This document shows positions 56,160 to 64,000 of a stretch of 64,000 bases of DNA, piece by piece (within the stretch, counting starts at the first letter, position 1; the number at the start of each line of letters is the position of its first letter). The DNA is from Nocardioides sp. (lineage in GTDB: Bacteria; Actinomycetota; Actinomycetes; Propionibacteriales; Nocardioidaceae), in NCBI RefSeq assembly GCF_030019515.1, contig NZ_JASEEQ010000011.1:1-64000 (forward strand). Reading direction: 5' to 3'. A program made the translations under genes and the position numbers. The notes beneath the pieces were generated by a model. It saw only the letters and a list, made by a program, of their open reading frames with translations, was not told the DNA's origin and did no database searches.

Positions 56160-57074
56160 TTAGGTCGTCAATCGGAGCATCGAGGGGGCGATGAGGATCG
56201 CCATGAAGACGACGCCGAGCAGGCTGGCGGGGATGTACATGCGCTCGGAGGCGGCGTTGGCCTTGCCGACCTCTGCGCTGAGCATCGCCGAGCGGAGTGC
56301 TGCGGCGCGGGCGCGGAGGTTGGTGTAGATCTGGGATCCGTCTTGCCCGGATTGCTGCATGATGTCGGCGAGGTCGTCGAGCTCGGTGACCCCGAGTTCG
56401 TCGGCGAGATCGTGGAGGGAGTCCCAGGGCGCGCGGGTCATGTAGCGGGCGCGGCGCAGCTCGCTCTCGATCCGCTTGAACACCCACTTGTCGCCGACAT
56501 CGGCCGCGGCGCGCAGGGCCTGCTGGCCGCTGGCACCGTCTCGGACGCCGGTGGCGACCATGTCGATGTAGGCGCCGAGCGCGCGGTTGAACTCGATGCG
56601 GGCCTTCTTCGCATCGTCTGTGGCGTTGTAGTTCGGCATGAACCAGAACAGCGCCGCCAGGGCCAGTGACCCGAAGGTGGGGATGACGAACGGGAGCGGC
56701 AGACCGATCAGGCCGAAGAACGAGGCAAGCAGCGGCGGCATGACCAGGCCGAGCAGCGCCCAGACCACCTTCTCCCCGTAGAACCGGGTCTCGCTGATCT
56801 GCAAGATGGCGAGGTCCTTGCGCGGAGTGTGTGCCCAGGCACCGCCGGGCAGGTTCTGCAGCGCCCACACCCCAATCCGATCGACCAGGGAGCCTGCCTC
56901 AGTGTCCTCGGCGTCCGGGGCGCCGGCGCCGCGGCGGGGGACGACGTGGTCGGGTGAGAGACGGTCCAGTGCGTCGACCAGATCCGGGTCGGAGGGCGCC
57001 AGTCTCCAGACGAGGATGGCGAAGGCCAGGCCGATGAGCGTGCCGCTGGCGAGCGCGAGCTGGAGGCCGGTCAT
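56160..57074 (-). CDS. tadC: TadC-like inner membrane platform protein
   Basis: The 304-residue type II secretion F-domain protein has an N-terminal helix, two central membrane helices (VWALLGLVMPPLLASFFG, IGLPLPFVIPTFGSLALAAL), the T2SSF core (ALGAYIDMVATGVRDGASGQ, LADELGVTELDDLADIMQQS) and a C-terminal helix. It pairs with TadB to form the assembly platform for the pilus. The ATG overlaps the stop of tadB. Confidence 0.9.
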   Translation of the reverse strand: MTGLQLALASGTLIGLAFAILVWRLAPSDPDLVDALDRLSPDHVVPRRGAGAPDAEDTEAGSLVDRIGVWALQNLPGGAWAHTPRKDLAILQISETRFYGEKVVWALLGLVMPPLLASFFGLIGLPLPFVIPTFGSLALAALFWFMPNYNATDDAKKARIEFNRALGAYIDMVATGVRDGASGQQALRAAADVGDKWVFKRIESELRRARYMTRAPWDSLHDLADELGVTELDDLADIMQQSGQDGSQIYTNLRARAAALRSAMLSAEVGKANAASERMYIPASLLGVVFMAILIAPSMLRLTT

Positions 57075-57976
57075 GCCGGTGCTCCTTCGTTCTGACGCTG
57101 TGCGTTGCGCGCCTGGAGGTCGAGGAACCGCGGGAGCGGCTTGGCGACCGCCATCCGCCGCATCATCAGCAGCGTGGCCACGTAGGCGCTGAGGAGGACC
57201 GCGAGGATGACCTGCCCCAGCGGGCTGCCGTAGGGCTCGATGTAGTCACCGGTGAAGGCGAGCAGGCCGAGGACGCCGAGGGTGATCACTGTGACGGTGC
57301 GCGCGGTGGTGCGCGGCTTGGCTTGGTCAGCCTCGATCTGGCGGCGGGCCCGCACGTCGGAGGCCACGGTCTCGGCGAGCGCATCGAGGGCCTTGGCCAG
57401 GCCGGCCTGTCCGCGACCGCTGGCGGCCAGGATGAGCTGGCTGGCGACGACGTCGCCGGTGGAGTCGTTGAGGTCCTCAGCGAACGCGCGCAGCACGTCC
57501 TCGGTGGTGCCGGTGCCGTTCCACAGCCGCGACACCATCAGCCCGACCTCGTCCTCGATCGGCGCGGGCACCGACTGCAGCGACTTGATGAGCGCCGAGC
57601 GCAGCGACTGGCCGGCCGTGAGCTTGCCCGCCAGCGACCGCGTCCACTCCTCGAGCGCTTCGAGCTTCTCGATGCTCGCGGCCGCCGGCGGCGGGGAGAG
57701 CAGCAGCGGGATGCCGATGATGGCGGCCGGGACGAGCACGATCGCGATCACCCAGCCGGTCACCAGTGCGACCAGCAGGCCGGTAACGGCGCCGGCGACG
57801 ATGAGCTTGCGGGTGCGTGGGCTGAGCTGGTTGATGCGGCTGCCCAGCCGCCCGAACGGGGTGACGGTGCGCGCGGGCCGGGGCGGCTTGGGTGGTGCCG
57901 GCCGCAGGGCGTAGACCATGCCGATCAGGCCGGCGACGACCAGAGCGCCGCAGACCGCGGGCACGAGCGGGGTCAT
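57071..57976 (-). CDS. tadB: TadB-like inner membrane platform protein
   Basis: A 301-residue T2SSF-family protein with the family core EALEEWTRSLAGKLTAGQSL, VGLMVSRLWNGTGTTEDVLR and ASGRGQAGLAKALDALAETV, and membrane helices at both ends. As in other Tad loci it directly follows the ATPase gene and precedes tadC. The ATG overlaps the stop of tadA. Confidence 0.9.
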   Translation of the reverse strand: MTPLVPAVCGALVVAGLIGMVYALRPAPPKPPRPARTVTPFGRLGSRINQLSPRTRKLIVAGAVTGLLVALVTGWVIAIVLVPAAIIGIPLLLSPPPAAASIEKLEALEEWTRSLAGKLTAGQSLRSALIKSLQSVPAPIEDEVGLMVSRLWNGTGTTEDVLRAFAEDLNDSTGDVVASQLILAASGRGQAGLAKALDALAETVASDVRARRQIEADQAKPRTTARTVTVITLGVLGLLAFTGDYIEPYGSPLGQVILAVLLSAYVATLLMMRRMAVAKPLPRFLDLQARNAQRQNEGAPA

Positions 57977-59652
57977 GTCGTGGCCACCCCCTCGTAGGCC
58001 TTGGCCTCAGTGGTGTAGGCCTCGAGGTCGAATCCGTGGCGGGCCAGCTCTTGGGCGAGGTGGTTGTCCAGCTTGCCGGTGGCGGTGGCCGGCCCGAGCC
58101 GGTTGGGGGCGAAGACTGGCGCGGTCGCGTAGCCTCTGACGGCGTCGGCGCTGGGATCGACGACCAGGACCTCCTCGACCCAGCGCCGCTTCCGGGAGGT
58201 TCCGTCACCGTTGTCGGTGACGTCGGCGCGCAGGTACACCACGACGTCGACGGCGGCAGCGAGCTTGCTGATCGCGAGCTCGCGGGTGACCTGGGGGCCC
58301 TTCTCCATGGCGCAGGAGACGAGCTTCTCGATGGTGTGGTCGGCGCTGCGGGCGTGGGTGGTGCAGATCGAGCCCGGGCCGGACTCCATGGCCTTGAGCA
58401 TGTCCCACACCTCGGGGCCGCGGACCTCGCCGACGATCTGGCGGGCGAGGGTGAACCGGAAGGAGTCGTGGAGGGCCTCTTGGAGTGTGAATTCGCCGGC
58501 CCGGCGGCCGTCGACGCCAATCTCGCCGGAGCCGGGCCGGTGCTCCCAGGCGTGGACGATGCGGTGCCGGTCGCGGAGCTCGTGCAGGTACAGCTCGAAC
58601 TCGGTCTCGAAGGTGCCGATCATCTCCCAGGGCGGGATACACGAGCACAGCGCTCGGACCCAGGTGGTCTTGCCGCTGCCCTGGACCCCGGAGACGACAA
58701 TGCTCTTGCCGGCCCGGACGCAGGCGGCAAGGAAGTCGGCCAGCACGGGTCCGCACGCCTTGCGGTCGTAGACCATCTCGTCCAAGGAGACCGTGCGCAG
58801 GCCGTGGCGCCGGATGACGACCGAGGTGTTGGCGGTGACCCACGAGGCGGCGGCCAGGCGGGCGCCGCCCGGCAGGCGCAGGTGAAGGCTGGGCCTGGCC
58901 TCGGTGAAGGGGCGGTTCTGGCGGGCTCCGAGATCGGTGAGGAACTCGCGCAGCTCATCCTCGGAGTCGGCGACGGGAGGTGCCGTGACCACGGTGCCGT
59001 CGGTCTTCTCCAGCCACACCGAGCAGTCGGGCCCCGAGGCGATGATGATGATGTTCTCGACGTCGGACTTATCGACCAGCGGCTGGAGCCGGCCCAGGCC
59101 GAACAGGGCGGCCTCGAGGGCCCTCTTGAGAGCCTTCTCCTCCTCTGTTGTCCACGGGCGGCGGCCGGTGGAGACGAGGCTCTCGGCCTCGGCCTTGACT
59201 AGCTCCTCGATGACCTCGATGCCCTTCTGCCGGCGGTCCTCCTCGGTGATCCGGCCGCCTTCCTTGTCCAGTCGGGCAGTCAGGCGGGTGGAAATCTCGG
59301 CGCGGTACTGCGCGATCAGGTCCCAGTCCAGGACGGCGTCGCGGGTCTGGTCGGGGTTGGTGTGGTCGACGTACGACTCGTTGACGGGGTCGCTGGGCAC
59401 GAGCGGGCGCAGGGAGAACTCGGATCGGGTCCGCCCCGGCCGGTCGTCGTCGCTGGCCCAGGCGCCGCTGAACATCGGCAGGGAGCTCGGGTCGTCGTCC
59501 TCTGCGATCGGGTTGGCGGGCGGCGGCGCGGCGTGGGCGCCGTTGCTGGTACGCGCGAAGGGGGAGCGCTGGTCGCGATCGGCGTGCCGTGCAGCGAGCC
59601 ACTCTTCGGCGCTGAGCGGCTCGCCGGCGGGCTGGTGTCCGTTGGTGCTCAC
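57973..59652 (-). CDS. tadA: TadA/CpaF-type pilus assembly ATPase
   Basis: The 559-residue secretion ATPase has Walker A GVQGSGKTTWVRALCS, an Asp box (ETEFELYLHELRDRHRIV), Walker B-like RQIVGEVRGPEVWDMLKAME, and His box ICTTHARSADHTIEKLVS. The N-terminal region of about 100 residues is disordered and Pro/Ala-rich. This is the motor of the Tad pilus. The GTG start overlaps the stop of the CpaE-like gene. Confidence 0.93.
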   Translation of the reverse strand: MSTNGHQPAGEPLSAEEWLAARHADRDQRSPFARTSNGAHAAPPPANPIAEDDDPSSLPMFSGAWASDDDRPGRTRSEFSLRPLVPSDPVNESYVDHTNPDQTRDAVLDWDLIAQYRAEISTRLTARLDKEGGRITEEDRRQKGIEVIEELVKAEAESLVSTGRRPWTTEEEKALKRALEAALFGLGRLQPLVDKSDVENIIIIASGPDCSVWLEKTDGTVVTAPPVADSEDELREFLTDLGARQNRPFTEARPSLHLRLPGGARLAAASWVTANTSVVIRRHGLRTVSLDEMVYDRKACGPVLADFLAACVRAGKSIVVSGVQGSGKTTWVRALCSCIPPWEMIGTFETEFELYLHELRDRHRIVHAWEHRPGSGEIGVDGRRAGEFTLQEALHDSFRFTLARQIVGEVRGPEVWDMLKAMESGPGSICTTHARSADHTIEKLVSCAMEKGPQVTRELAISKLAAAVDVVVYLRADVTDNGDGTSRKRRWVEEVLVVDPSADAVRGYATAPVFAPNRLGPATATGKLDNHLAQELARHGFDLEAYTTEAKAYEGVATT

Positions 59653-60491
59653 GCGCGGCCTCCAATCGTGGGGGCGAGTGCAGCCTGGTTGGTGGCGAGG
59701 ATGGAGTGAATGGATGCCGAGCCGGCCCGGTAGCTGCGCAGCAAGCCGGAGGACTCGAACTTGCGGGGCTTGCGGGCGCCGTGGGAGTAGACCTCCGCGA
59801 CCTCGGGGTCCCAGTCGACCGAGGCGACCACGGGGATCTGGAGGGCCTTGGCGATCTGGCGGGCGGCGTAGGGCCGGACTCGGGGCACGACCGTCGGCAC
59901 CGTGGGCCAGCGTCCGTCCTCATCGACGAGGAGGGCACCCAGCCGGGAGAGACCACCCACGGTGGCGAACTGGTCGCGCAGCGCGTTGGCCCAGGACCTG
60001 ACGCCCGCCAGCGCCGGCAGCGAGTTCCGGGTGACCAGCAGTGTCAGGTCGGAGGCGGCGATCAGCGGTTGAGGCCAGCCGACCAGGCCGAGACGGCCGG
60101 CGTCGACGATGACGTCTTGGCCGTTGCGGTGCAGTGCCCGCAGCTGCTCGGCGAGGGGCTCCCAGAGCGGCAGCATGCTGGGGGCCTGTTCGTGGGAGCG
60201 GATGCCGGGCAGAAACCACGCCGACTTCTCAGCCGTGGCGTCCGGGTCGAGGATGAGGGTCTCGCGCGGGAGGGCCTCGACCAGAGTGCCGTCGCGCTGC
60301 GCGAGGGCGAGGTTGATCAGGCCGCCGGTGGGCTCCTGGGCGCCGCGGAAGTAGCCAGCGAAGACGCCCGAGGCTCCGTCCGGCGAGGCGTCGACCAGGA
60401 GTACGGGCCGGTGCCAGTTCAGGGTGAATGCGAGCGCCGTGGTGGTGACGCCTGGAGATCCACTCGCGGAGGCCAAGACGATCAGCGCCAT
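59649..60491 (-). CDS. CpaE/TadZ-like protein with degenerate P-loop
   Basis: This 280-residue MinD-like protein resembles CpaE/TadZ, which localises Tad pilus assembly. The P-loop is ASASGSPGVTTTALAF, without the lysines needed for usual ATP hydrolysis. The rest of the fold is present (VLLVDASPDGASGVFAG, VIVDAGRLGLVGWPQ, LTLLVTRNSLPALA). A similar lysine-less protein occurs in the transfer operon (42964-43809). GGGAG precedes the ATG. Confidence 0.8.
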   Translation of the reverse strand: MALIVLASASGSPGVTTTALAFTLNWHRPVLLVDASPDGASGVFAGYFRGAQEPTGGLINLALAQRDGTLVEALPRETLILDPDATAEKSAWFLPGIRSHEQAPSMLPLWEPLAEQLRALHRNGQDVIVDAGRLGLVGWPQPLIAASDLTLLVTRNSLPALAGVRSWANALRDQFATVGGLSRLGALLVDEDGRWPTVPTVVPRVRPYAARQIAKALQIPVVASVDWDPEVAEVYSHGARKPRKFESSGLLRSYRAGSASIHSILATNQAALAPTIGGRA

Positions 60492-60494
60492 GGC

Positions 60495-61202
60495 TCAGCG
60501 CTCCCGGGTGTCGAGGACGAGCGCGACGCGGCCGGTGGCGGCGCGCGCTGCGAGGTCGGCCGACTTCTCCTTCGGGACCGAGACGTTGACGACGGTCTCC
60601 CCCGTCTCCTCCACGCGGCTGACACCAACCACGGTGGCCTCGATCGTGACGGGCGTCTGCTCGGTGACCTCGCCCTGGTCGCCGGGGGTGGTGACGATTC
60701 GGACGGTGTCGCCGGAGTACAGGGGCTCTGAGGGCATCTGAGCCGGCGTGAGGCTGATGCCGACCAGGGACTCCCCCTCTCCCGGCACAAGGTTGTCGGT
60801 GACCTGTTGCTCGGAGAGCAGCGTGCCGGCCCACAAGTCGACGGCCGCGCGGCTGCCCTCGATGCTCGACTTCTGAATGCCGCTGATCGGCGTGAGCGCG
60901 GGGTCGATGCTCACGCGAACGACCGTGAGGTCCCCCGGCTCGATGGTCTCTCCTCGCGCGATGTCCCGGTTCACGACGAGGACCTCCTGGGTGTCGCTGA
61001 CCGAGGTGTAGGCAAACGCGGCGCCAAGCGCTCCGGCGGCGACCAGTACCGCGCAGATCGCGAACACCAACGGCCGACGACGTTTCTTCGCCCGGGCCGT
61101 GGCCTGCTCGCGACCGACCGTTTCCTTCGGGGCAGCCGGCGCCGGGCCGCTCGGCGGCGGCGGGCCTCCAGCTGCGGTCTGTGAGGTGGTGTCCAGCGAC
61201 AT
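60495..61202 (-). CDS. SAF-domain protein, CpaB/RcpC-like
   Basis: First gene of the Tad operon, 235 residues. A basic N terminus with one membrane helix (LVFAICAVLVAAGALGAAFA) is followed by a SAF domain (VVNRDIARGETIEPGDLTVV, LLSEQQVTDNLVPGEGESLV). CpaB/RcpC proteins form the outer gating or periplasmic collar in Gram-negative Tad systems; in actinobacteria they probably span the wall. It is followed closely by the CpaE-like gene and preceded by a copy of the repeated promoter motif. Confidence 0.85.
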   Translation of the reverse strand: MSLDTTSQTAAGGPPPPSGPAPAAPKETVGREQATARAKKRRRPLVFAICAVLVAAGALGAAFAYTSVSDTQEVLVVNRDIARGETIEPGDLTVVRVSIDPALTPISGIQKSSIEGSRAAVDLWAGTLLSEQQVTDNLVPGEGESLVGISLTPAQMPSEPLYSGDTVRIVTTPGDQGEVTEQTPVTIEATVVGVSRVEETGETVVNVSVPKEKSADLAARAATGRVALVLDTRER

Positions 61203-61230
61203 CAGTCCGAGTCCTCTCGTCTCTCGATCA

Positions 61231-61261
61231 CCTATGTGTCAAGACGGGCCGGGGCGATCAC
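61231..61261 (-). promoter_or_regulatory. Repeated bipartite promoter motif, Tad operon copy
   Basis: Minus strand reads GTGATCGCCCC and TAGGTGATCG with 20 bases between GATCG and TAGG, one fewer than other copies. It faces the Tad operon. Confidence 0.65.
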
Positions 61262-61504
61262 CATGACCCAATTCCATAGGAACACACTAGTGCAGTCTTA
61301 TCGAGTCCCGGTTTCTCCACAGGGGCGGAATCCGAGAAGTCATCGCCAGAGTCCTCTGCAGGAGAGGTCGCGGCCCAGCTCCCCCGATGGAACTGAGCGT
61401 CAGCGCGGCCGAACGTGCAGATCCATGAGACCACATTCGTCCGGGTTTCTCCCGCGCCGATTCTGCCCCGCCCGTCCAGCGGCATCATCCGTGCAGGTAC
61501 TCAG

Positions 61505-61963
61505 CTACCTAGGCTTGGTCCGGCCCTGCCGCCGCCGGCGTAGGCGCTGCGCTTCATTGAACGCCACCGCGACGACGTCGGCCGGCTCATGGAGAACGCG
61601 CCCGAGTGCCTCGAGCGTGGAGGGCCCGGGCAGCCGGGTCCATCGACCTTGCTCCCAGGAGTAGTACGTCGGTGCCGACAGATTCGTCGGGGCGACGAGC
61701 TCGGGCACGGTCAAGCCAGCCTGCAGGCGCAGCGCCCTCAGATCGGGGACCTCGCCATCAAGGTGGATCAGCCGGAGCGCCGGGATGTCGAGGGCGCGAG
61801 CGAGCTTCACCAGGAAGTCGGGCCGCGGCACCGAGGTAGCGAGTTCCCAGCGTGAGACGCGCTCTCCCCCAGCTGCGCCGACGAGTCGCGCCAGCTCGTG
61901 CTGGGTCAGACCCGCCTTCTCTCGGGCAGCCCGCAATGCTGAGGGATCGACTCCGGAAACCAT
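61505..61963 (-). CDS. Xre-family regulator with two helix-turn-helix domains
   Basis: The 152-residue protein has two successive Cro/CI-type helix-turn-helix domains: LRAAREKAGLTQHELARLVG with RVSRWELATSVPRPDFLVKL, and LRALRLQAGLTVPELVAPTN with TYYSWEQGRWTRLPGPSTLE. Double-Xre proteins of this length occur as plasmid and phage regulators. It sits between two copies of the repeated promoter motif (Tad operon and the 62203 gene), so it may regulate one or both; this is inference. Confidence 0.85.
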   Translation of the reverse strand: MVSGVDPSALRAAREKAGLTQHELARLVGAAGGERVSRWELATSVPRPDFLVKLARALDIPALRLIHLDGEVPDLRALRLQAGLTVPELVAPTNLSAPTYYSWEQGRWTRLPGPSTLEALGRVLHEPADVVAVAFNEAQRLRRRRQGRTKPR

Positions 61964-62148
61964 CGCCGCCGAACACTATCTCCCAGGCCCTCGTCGATCC
62001 TCGTCAAGGTCCGCACACAGAGCACGGCCAGTTCGAACCCGCTGACGACGGTTGCTCGCACGCACCCCCTACCACCCAAGGCACCACGCTACGAAGTTTG
62101 CTTGTTCACGCTGTACGCCAACCCTGCACGAGGGAGCTTCGGCCGCTG

Positions 62149-62183
62149 TTGATCGCTCCCAACCTCGTGCCTGACTTAGGTGA
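62149..62183 (+). promoter_or_regulatory. Repeated bipartite promoter motif, 62203 gene copy
   Basis: TTGATCGCTCCC is followed, 21 bases after GATCG, by TAGGTGACC, close to the consensus of the other copies. Confidence 0.65.
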
Positions 62184-62202
62184 CCAGGAAGCGAGGTGGA
62201 CC

Positions 62203-62553
62203 ATGAGCACAGCCCCAACTGAGAACCCGGGTCCCGGTGTCGTCATTTTCACTGCGCTCGGCAACGCCGCGCTCGACCATCTGGCCGCCTCCCTGGCGGC
62301 CGAGTGCGACGGCTCCCCGACGAGCATCGCCGACCTCCTTGAGCATGTTCTGGAGGCCGACGTCGAGGACCTGGCCGAATCTCTCAGCGAGGCCGCCCGT
62401 CCGCCGGTGCGAGATAGCGGTCCCAGTCGCGACGTCGAAGAGGTCGGTCCCGCGGCCGAGAGTCCGGACGGCGCGGCCCGCCGTCGTCTCACGGCCCGTG
62501 CACCGCTCGCCGGCGGCGCGGCCGACGCGCCCGGCAACGGCATCACCCGTTGA
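62203..62553 (+). CDS. Uncharacterised acidic protein under the shared promoter
   Basis: The 116-residue protein starts MSTAPTENPGPGVVIFTALG, has a helical acidic core (LDHLAASLAAECDGSPTSIA, DLLEHVLEADVEDLAESLSE), and a disordered, charged C terminus. GAGGTGG lies ahead of the ATG. Because it has the same promoter motif as the transfer operons, it probably belongs to the transfer regulon. No family is recognised. Confidence 0.65.
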   Translation: MSTAPTENPGPGVVIFTALGNAALDHLAASLAAECDGSPTSIADLLEHVLEADVEDLAESLSEAARPPVRDSGPSRDVEEVGPAAESPDGAARRRLTARAPLAGGAADAPGNGITR

Positions 62554-62578
62554 GCAGCGCGCCGCGGGCATACAGGTC

Positions 62579-62601
62579 GTTACACATGGCTGACGTGTAA
62601 C
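62579..62601 (+). promoter_or_regulatory. Inverted repeat ahead of the AAA ATPase gene
   Basis: GTTACAC (62579-62585) and GTGTAAC (62595-62601) are exact complements 9 bases apart, 20 bases before the ATG. The layout suits a dimeric repressor such as an Xre-type protein. Confidence 0.55.
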
Positions 62602-62621
62602 AAGATGTATGGGAGATCCTG

Positions 62622-63911
62622 ATGTTGCCGAACCCCTACTCTCCGGGCGAGCTGCCTCGGGTGCTGGCCGGCCGGGATGAGCAGCAGAACCGCATTCGCG
62701 GCTACCTGAGCCGGATCGGAACCTACGGCGAGATGGGTGGTCCGCTCCTGGTCTTTCAGGGCCCGCGTGGTGTTGGGAAGACCTCGCTCCTGCGCGAGGC
62801 ACAGCGCGACGCTGAGGGGCACGGATTCATCACCGCCTGGGTCTCCTGTCGACGCAGCGCCCCGTTCTTGCCGGACCTGGTCAGCCGGATCGGGAAAGCG
62901 ATCGAGACTGCCGACATCCTGTCCCGCGCCGAGAAGGGACGGTGGGGTCTCCGCCTGGAGCGAATCGGCGTGGAGATCGGCGTGCCCAGCGTCGTGAAGG
63001 TGAGCGCCTCGGCGTCGGCGGACCGCTCCGAAGGCGACGCGCCGCGAGGCGCCCGGATCTCAGCCCTCGAGGACCTCCTGCACGAGACGAGTAGGCAGGT
63101 GCGCGGCCGCGGCGGCGCGGGCCTCGTCGTCTTCGTCGACGAGCTGCACGCCGCTGCGCGCGACGACCTCGCGGTCCTGCTCAATGCGATGCAGAACCTA
63201 GCCGGGAAGCGGGAGGACAACCCCTTCGCCGTGATCGGCGCCGGGCTGCCCTCGGCGCCCGCTGCCCTGGTCAAGGCGGCAACCTTCGGGGAGCGAAGCA
63301 CCTTCCTCACCCTTCCACGACTTCAACCCGCGGCTGCGGAGACGGCGGTGGCCGAGCCCGCGGACGACCTGGGAGTTCACTGGACCTCCCAGGCCCTGCA
63401 AGCGGTCGTGGCGGAGGCCCAGGGCTTCCCTTACCTGCTGCAGGTTCTCGCACACGCCACCTGGGAGGCGGCGCGTCCATCACGTGAGGGCGTTGTGCTG
63501 GACATCGACGACGTGAACGCCGGGCTTCCGGTCGCCGACGACCAGCTGACCACCATGTACTCCGCACGTTGGGCGGCCGCGAGCGATCTGGAGAAGAAGA
63601 TCATGGCCGTCATGGCGGGTGCCGGCAGTACGACGGTGACGCGCGCGGAGATCGCCGCGGCGCTCGAGCGACCCACCCAGGCGCTGGGTGTTCCCCGTGA
63701 ACGCCTGATCGACAAGGGCATCATCGAGCCGGTCGGGCACGGCGAGCTCCGATTCACCATGCCCGGCTTCGACCGCTACATCCGGGAGACGCTGGCCACC
63801 GGAGCGCCCTCGGACGCCACGGACCTGGCGCCGGGCCGGCTCGGTGCCGGCCGTCGGCGGCGCGAACTCCCGCCCGCTTCCGACGGCGGTCAGGACACGC
63901 CGCGGCCGTAG
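62622..63911 (+). CDS. AAA ATPase (ORC/archaeal-ATPase-like)
   Basis: The 429-residue protein has PLLVFQGPRGVGKTSLLREA (Walker A at about residue 45), GAGLVVFVDELHAAARDDLA (Walker B), a GAGLPSAP sensor-like segment, and a C-terminal winged-helix-like region (EKKIMAVMAGAGSTTVTRAE, LIDKGIIEPVGHGELRFTMP). This is the layout of ORC1-like or archaeal-type ATPases often found on actinobacterial mobile elements, with unknown role. It resembles TnsC-like ATPases only in general fold; no transposase is nearby. GGGAG precedes the ATG. Its end overlaps the convergent gene by 22 bases. Confidence 0.85.
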   Translation: MLPNPYSPGELPRVLAGRDEQQNRIRGYLSRIGTYGEMGGPLLVFQGPRGVGKTSLLREAQRDAEGHGFITAWVSCRRSAPFLPDLVSRIGKAIETADILSRAEKGRWGLRLERIGVEIGVPSVVKVSASASADRSEGDAPRGARISALEDLLHETSRQVRGRGGAGLVVFVDELHAAARDDLAVLLNAMQNLAGKREDNPFAVIGAGLPSAPAALVKAATFGERSTFLTLPRLQPAAAETAVAEPADDLGVHWTSQALQAVVAEAQGFPYLLQVLAHATWEAARPSREGVVLDIDDVNAGLPVADDQLTTMYSARWAAASDLEKKIMAVMAGAGSTTVTRAEIAAALERPTQALGVPRERLIDKGIIEPVGHGELRFTMPGFDRYIRETLATGAPSDATDLAPGRLGAGRRRRELPPASDGGQDTPRP

Positions 63912-64000
63912 AGCTCACGGCGAGCTTGGCGACGCAGAACCGCCTCGAGGTCGGCGATGCCATTCGCCGAGCGCCGTTGGTCGCGCCACTCCGGCGAGGT
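63890..64000 (-). CDS. C-terminal end of an unknown gene cut by window edge
   Basis: The frame is open from the window end to a TGA at 63890-63892. The last 36 residues read TSPEWRDQRRSANGIADLEA, then VLRRQARRELYGRGVS, a basic amphipathic helix. It converges on and overlaps the AAA ATPase gene. The start is outside the window, and the product cannot be identified. Confidence 0.45.
   Translation of the reverse strand, partial: TSPEWRDQRRSANGIADLEAVLRRQARRELYGRGVS

Noticed and set aside
62622..63911. TnsC-type transposition regulator
   Set aside because: The ATPase core is generic and no TnsA, TnsB or target-selection gene is present near it.
1..64000. CRISPR arrays, rRNA or tRNA genes
   Set aside because: No regularly spaced direct repeats and no tRNA or rRNA sequence was recognised on either strand. 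A weak tRNA signal could have been missed by eye.

Overview
This 64 kb window is very GC-rich, with GTG starts common and most genes chained by ATGA, GTGA or TGATG overlaps. That points to an actinomycete; Propionibacteriales such as Nocardioides is only a guess. Most of it looks like the backbone of a large conjugative plasmid or integrative conjugative element. It carries a MobF relaxase, a VirB4/VirB6/VirD4-type transfer machine, SSB, a ParB-like protein and a complete Tad/Flp pilus locus. No replication initiator was recognised, and the only integrase belongs to a nested element, so plasmid versus integrated element is open.

Layout: 1-640, two decayed copies of one small gene. 638-5133, a leftward block with an M28 peptidase, DprA, a DUF4192 protein, SSB and small unknowns. 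5375-7705, a ParB-like gene with an apparent frameshift, divergent from a small unknown gene. 7800-10561, a DUF932 protein and six small overlapping genes. 10596-11511, a leftward HNH-like gene and a coiled-coil gene. 11825-17695, a 1956-residue relaxase-helicase with a C-terminal primase/TOPRIM region. 17829-25991, less GC-rich cargo: a complete QatABCD anti-phage operon, a DyP peroxidase with an extra C-terminal domain, a ribbon-helix-helix gene and an unknown winged-helix-like gene. 26243-44021, the leftward transfer operon, interrupted at 32404-35841 by a three-gene tyrosine-recombinase element in the opposite orientation. 44071-44988, a regulator with a sigma/LuxR-like C-terminal helix-turn-helix. 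45343-48908, a second cargo block with a uracil-DNA-glycosylase-like protein and four uncharacterised genes. 49119-61202, a leftward Tad pilus operon. 61505-64000, an Xre regulator, a small unknown gene, an AAA ATPase and a gene end cut by the window edge.

The most informative regulatory signal is a bipartite promoter-like motif found seven times: TGATCG, then 20-21 bases, then TAGG, usually followed by TGA or a close variant. It lies just upstream of ssb, the HNH operon, the relaxase, the coupling-protein operon, the core transfer operon, the Tad operon and a small unknown gene. This suggests that DNA processing, the transfer channel and the Tad pilus form one regulon, with the pilus acting in mating. 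Other notable points are a 1050-residue cell-wall protein with two nuclease-like domains, the recombinase trio with 11-bp inverted ends, and a perfect 14-bp inverted repeat spanning the promoter and ribosome binding site of ssb.
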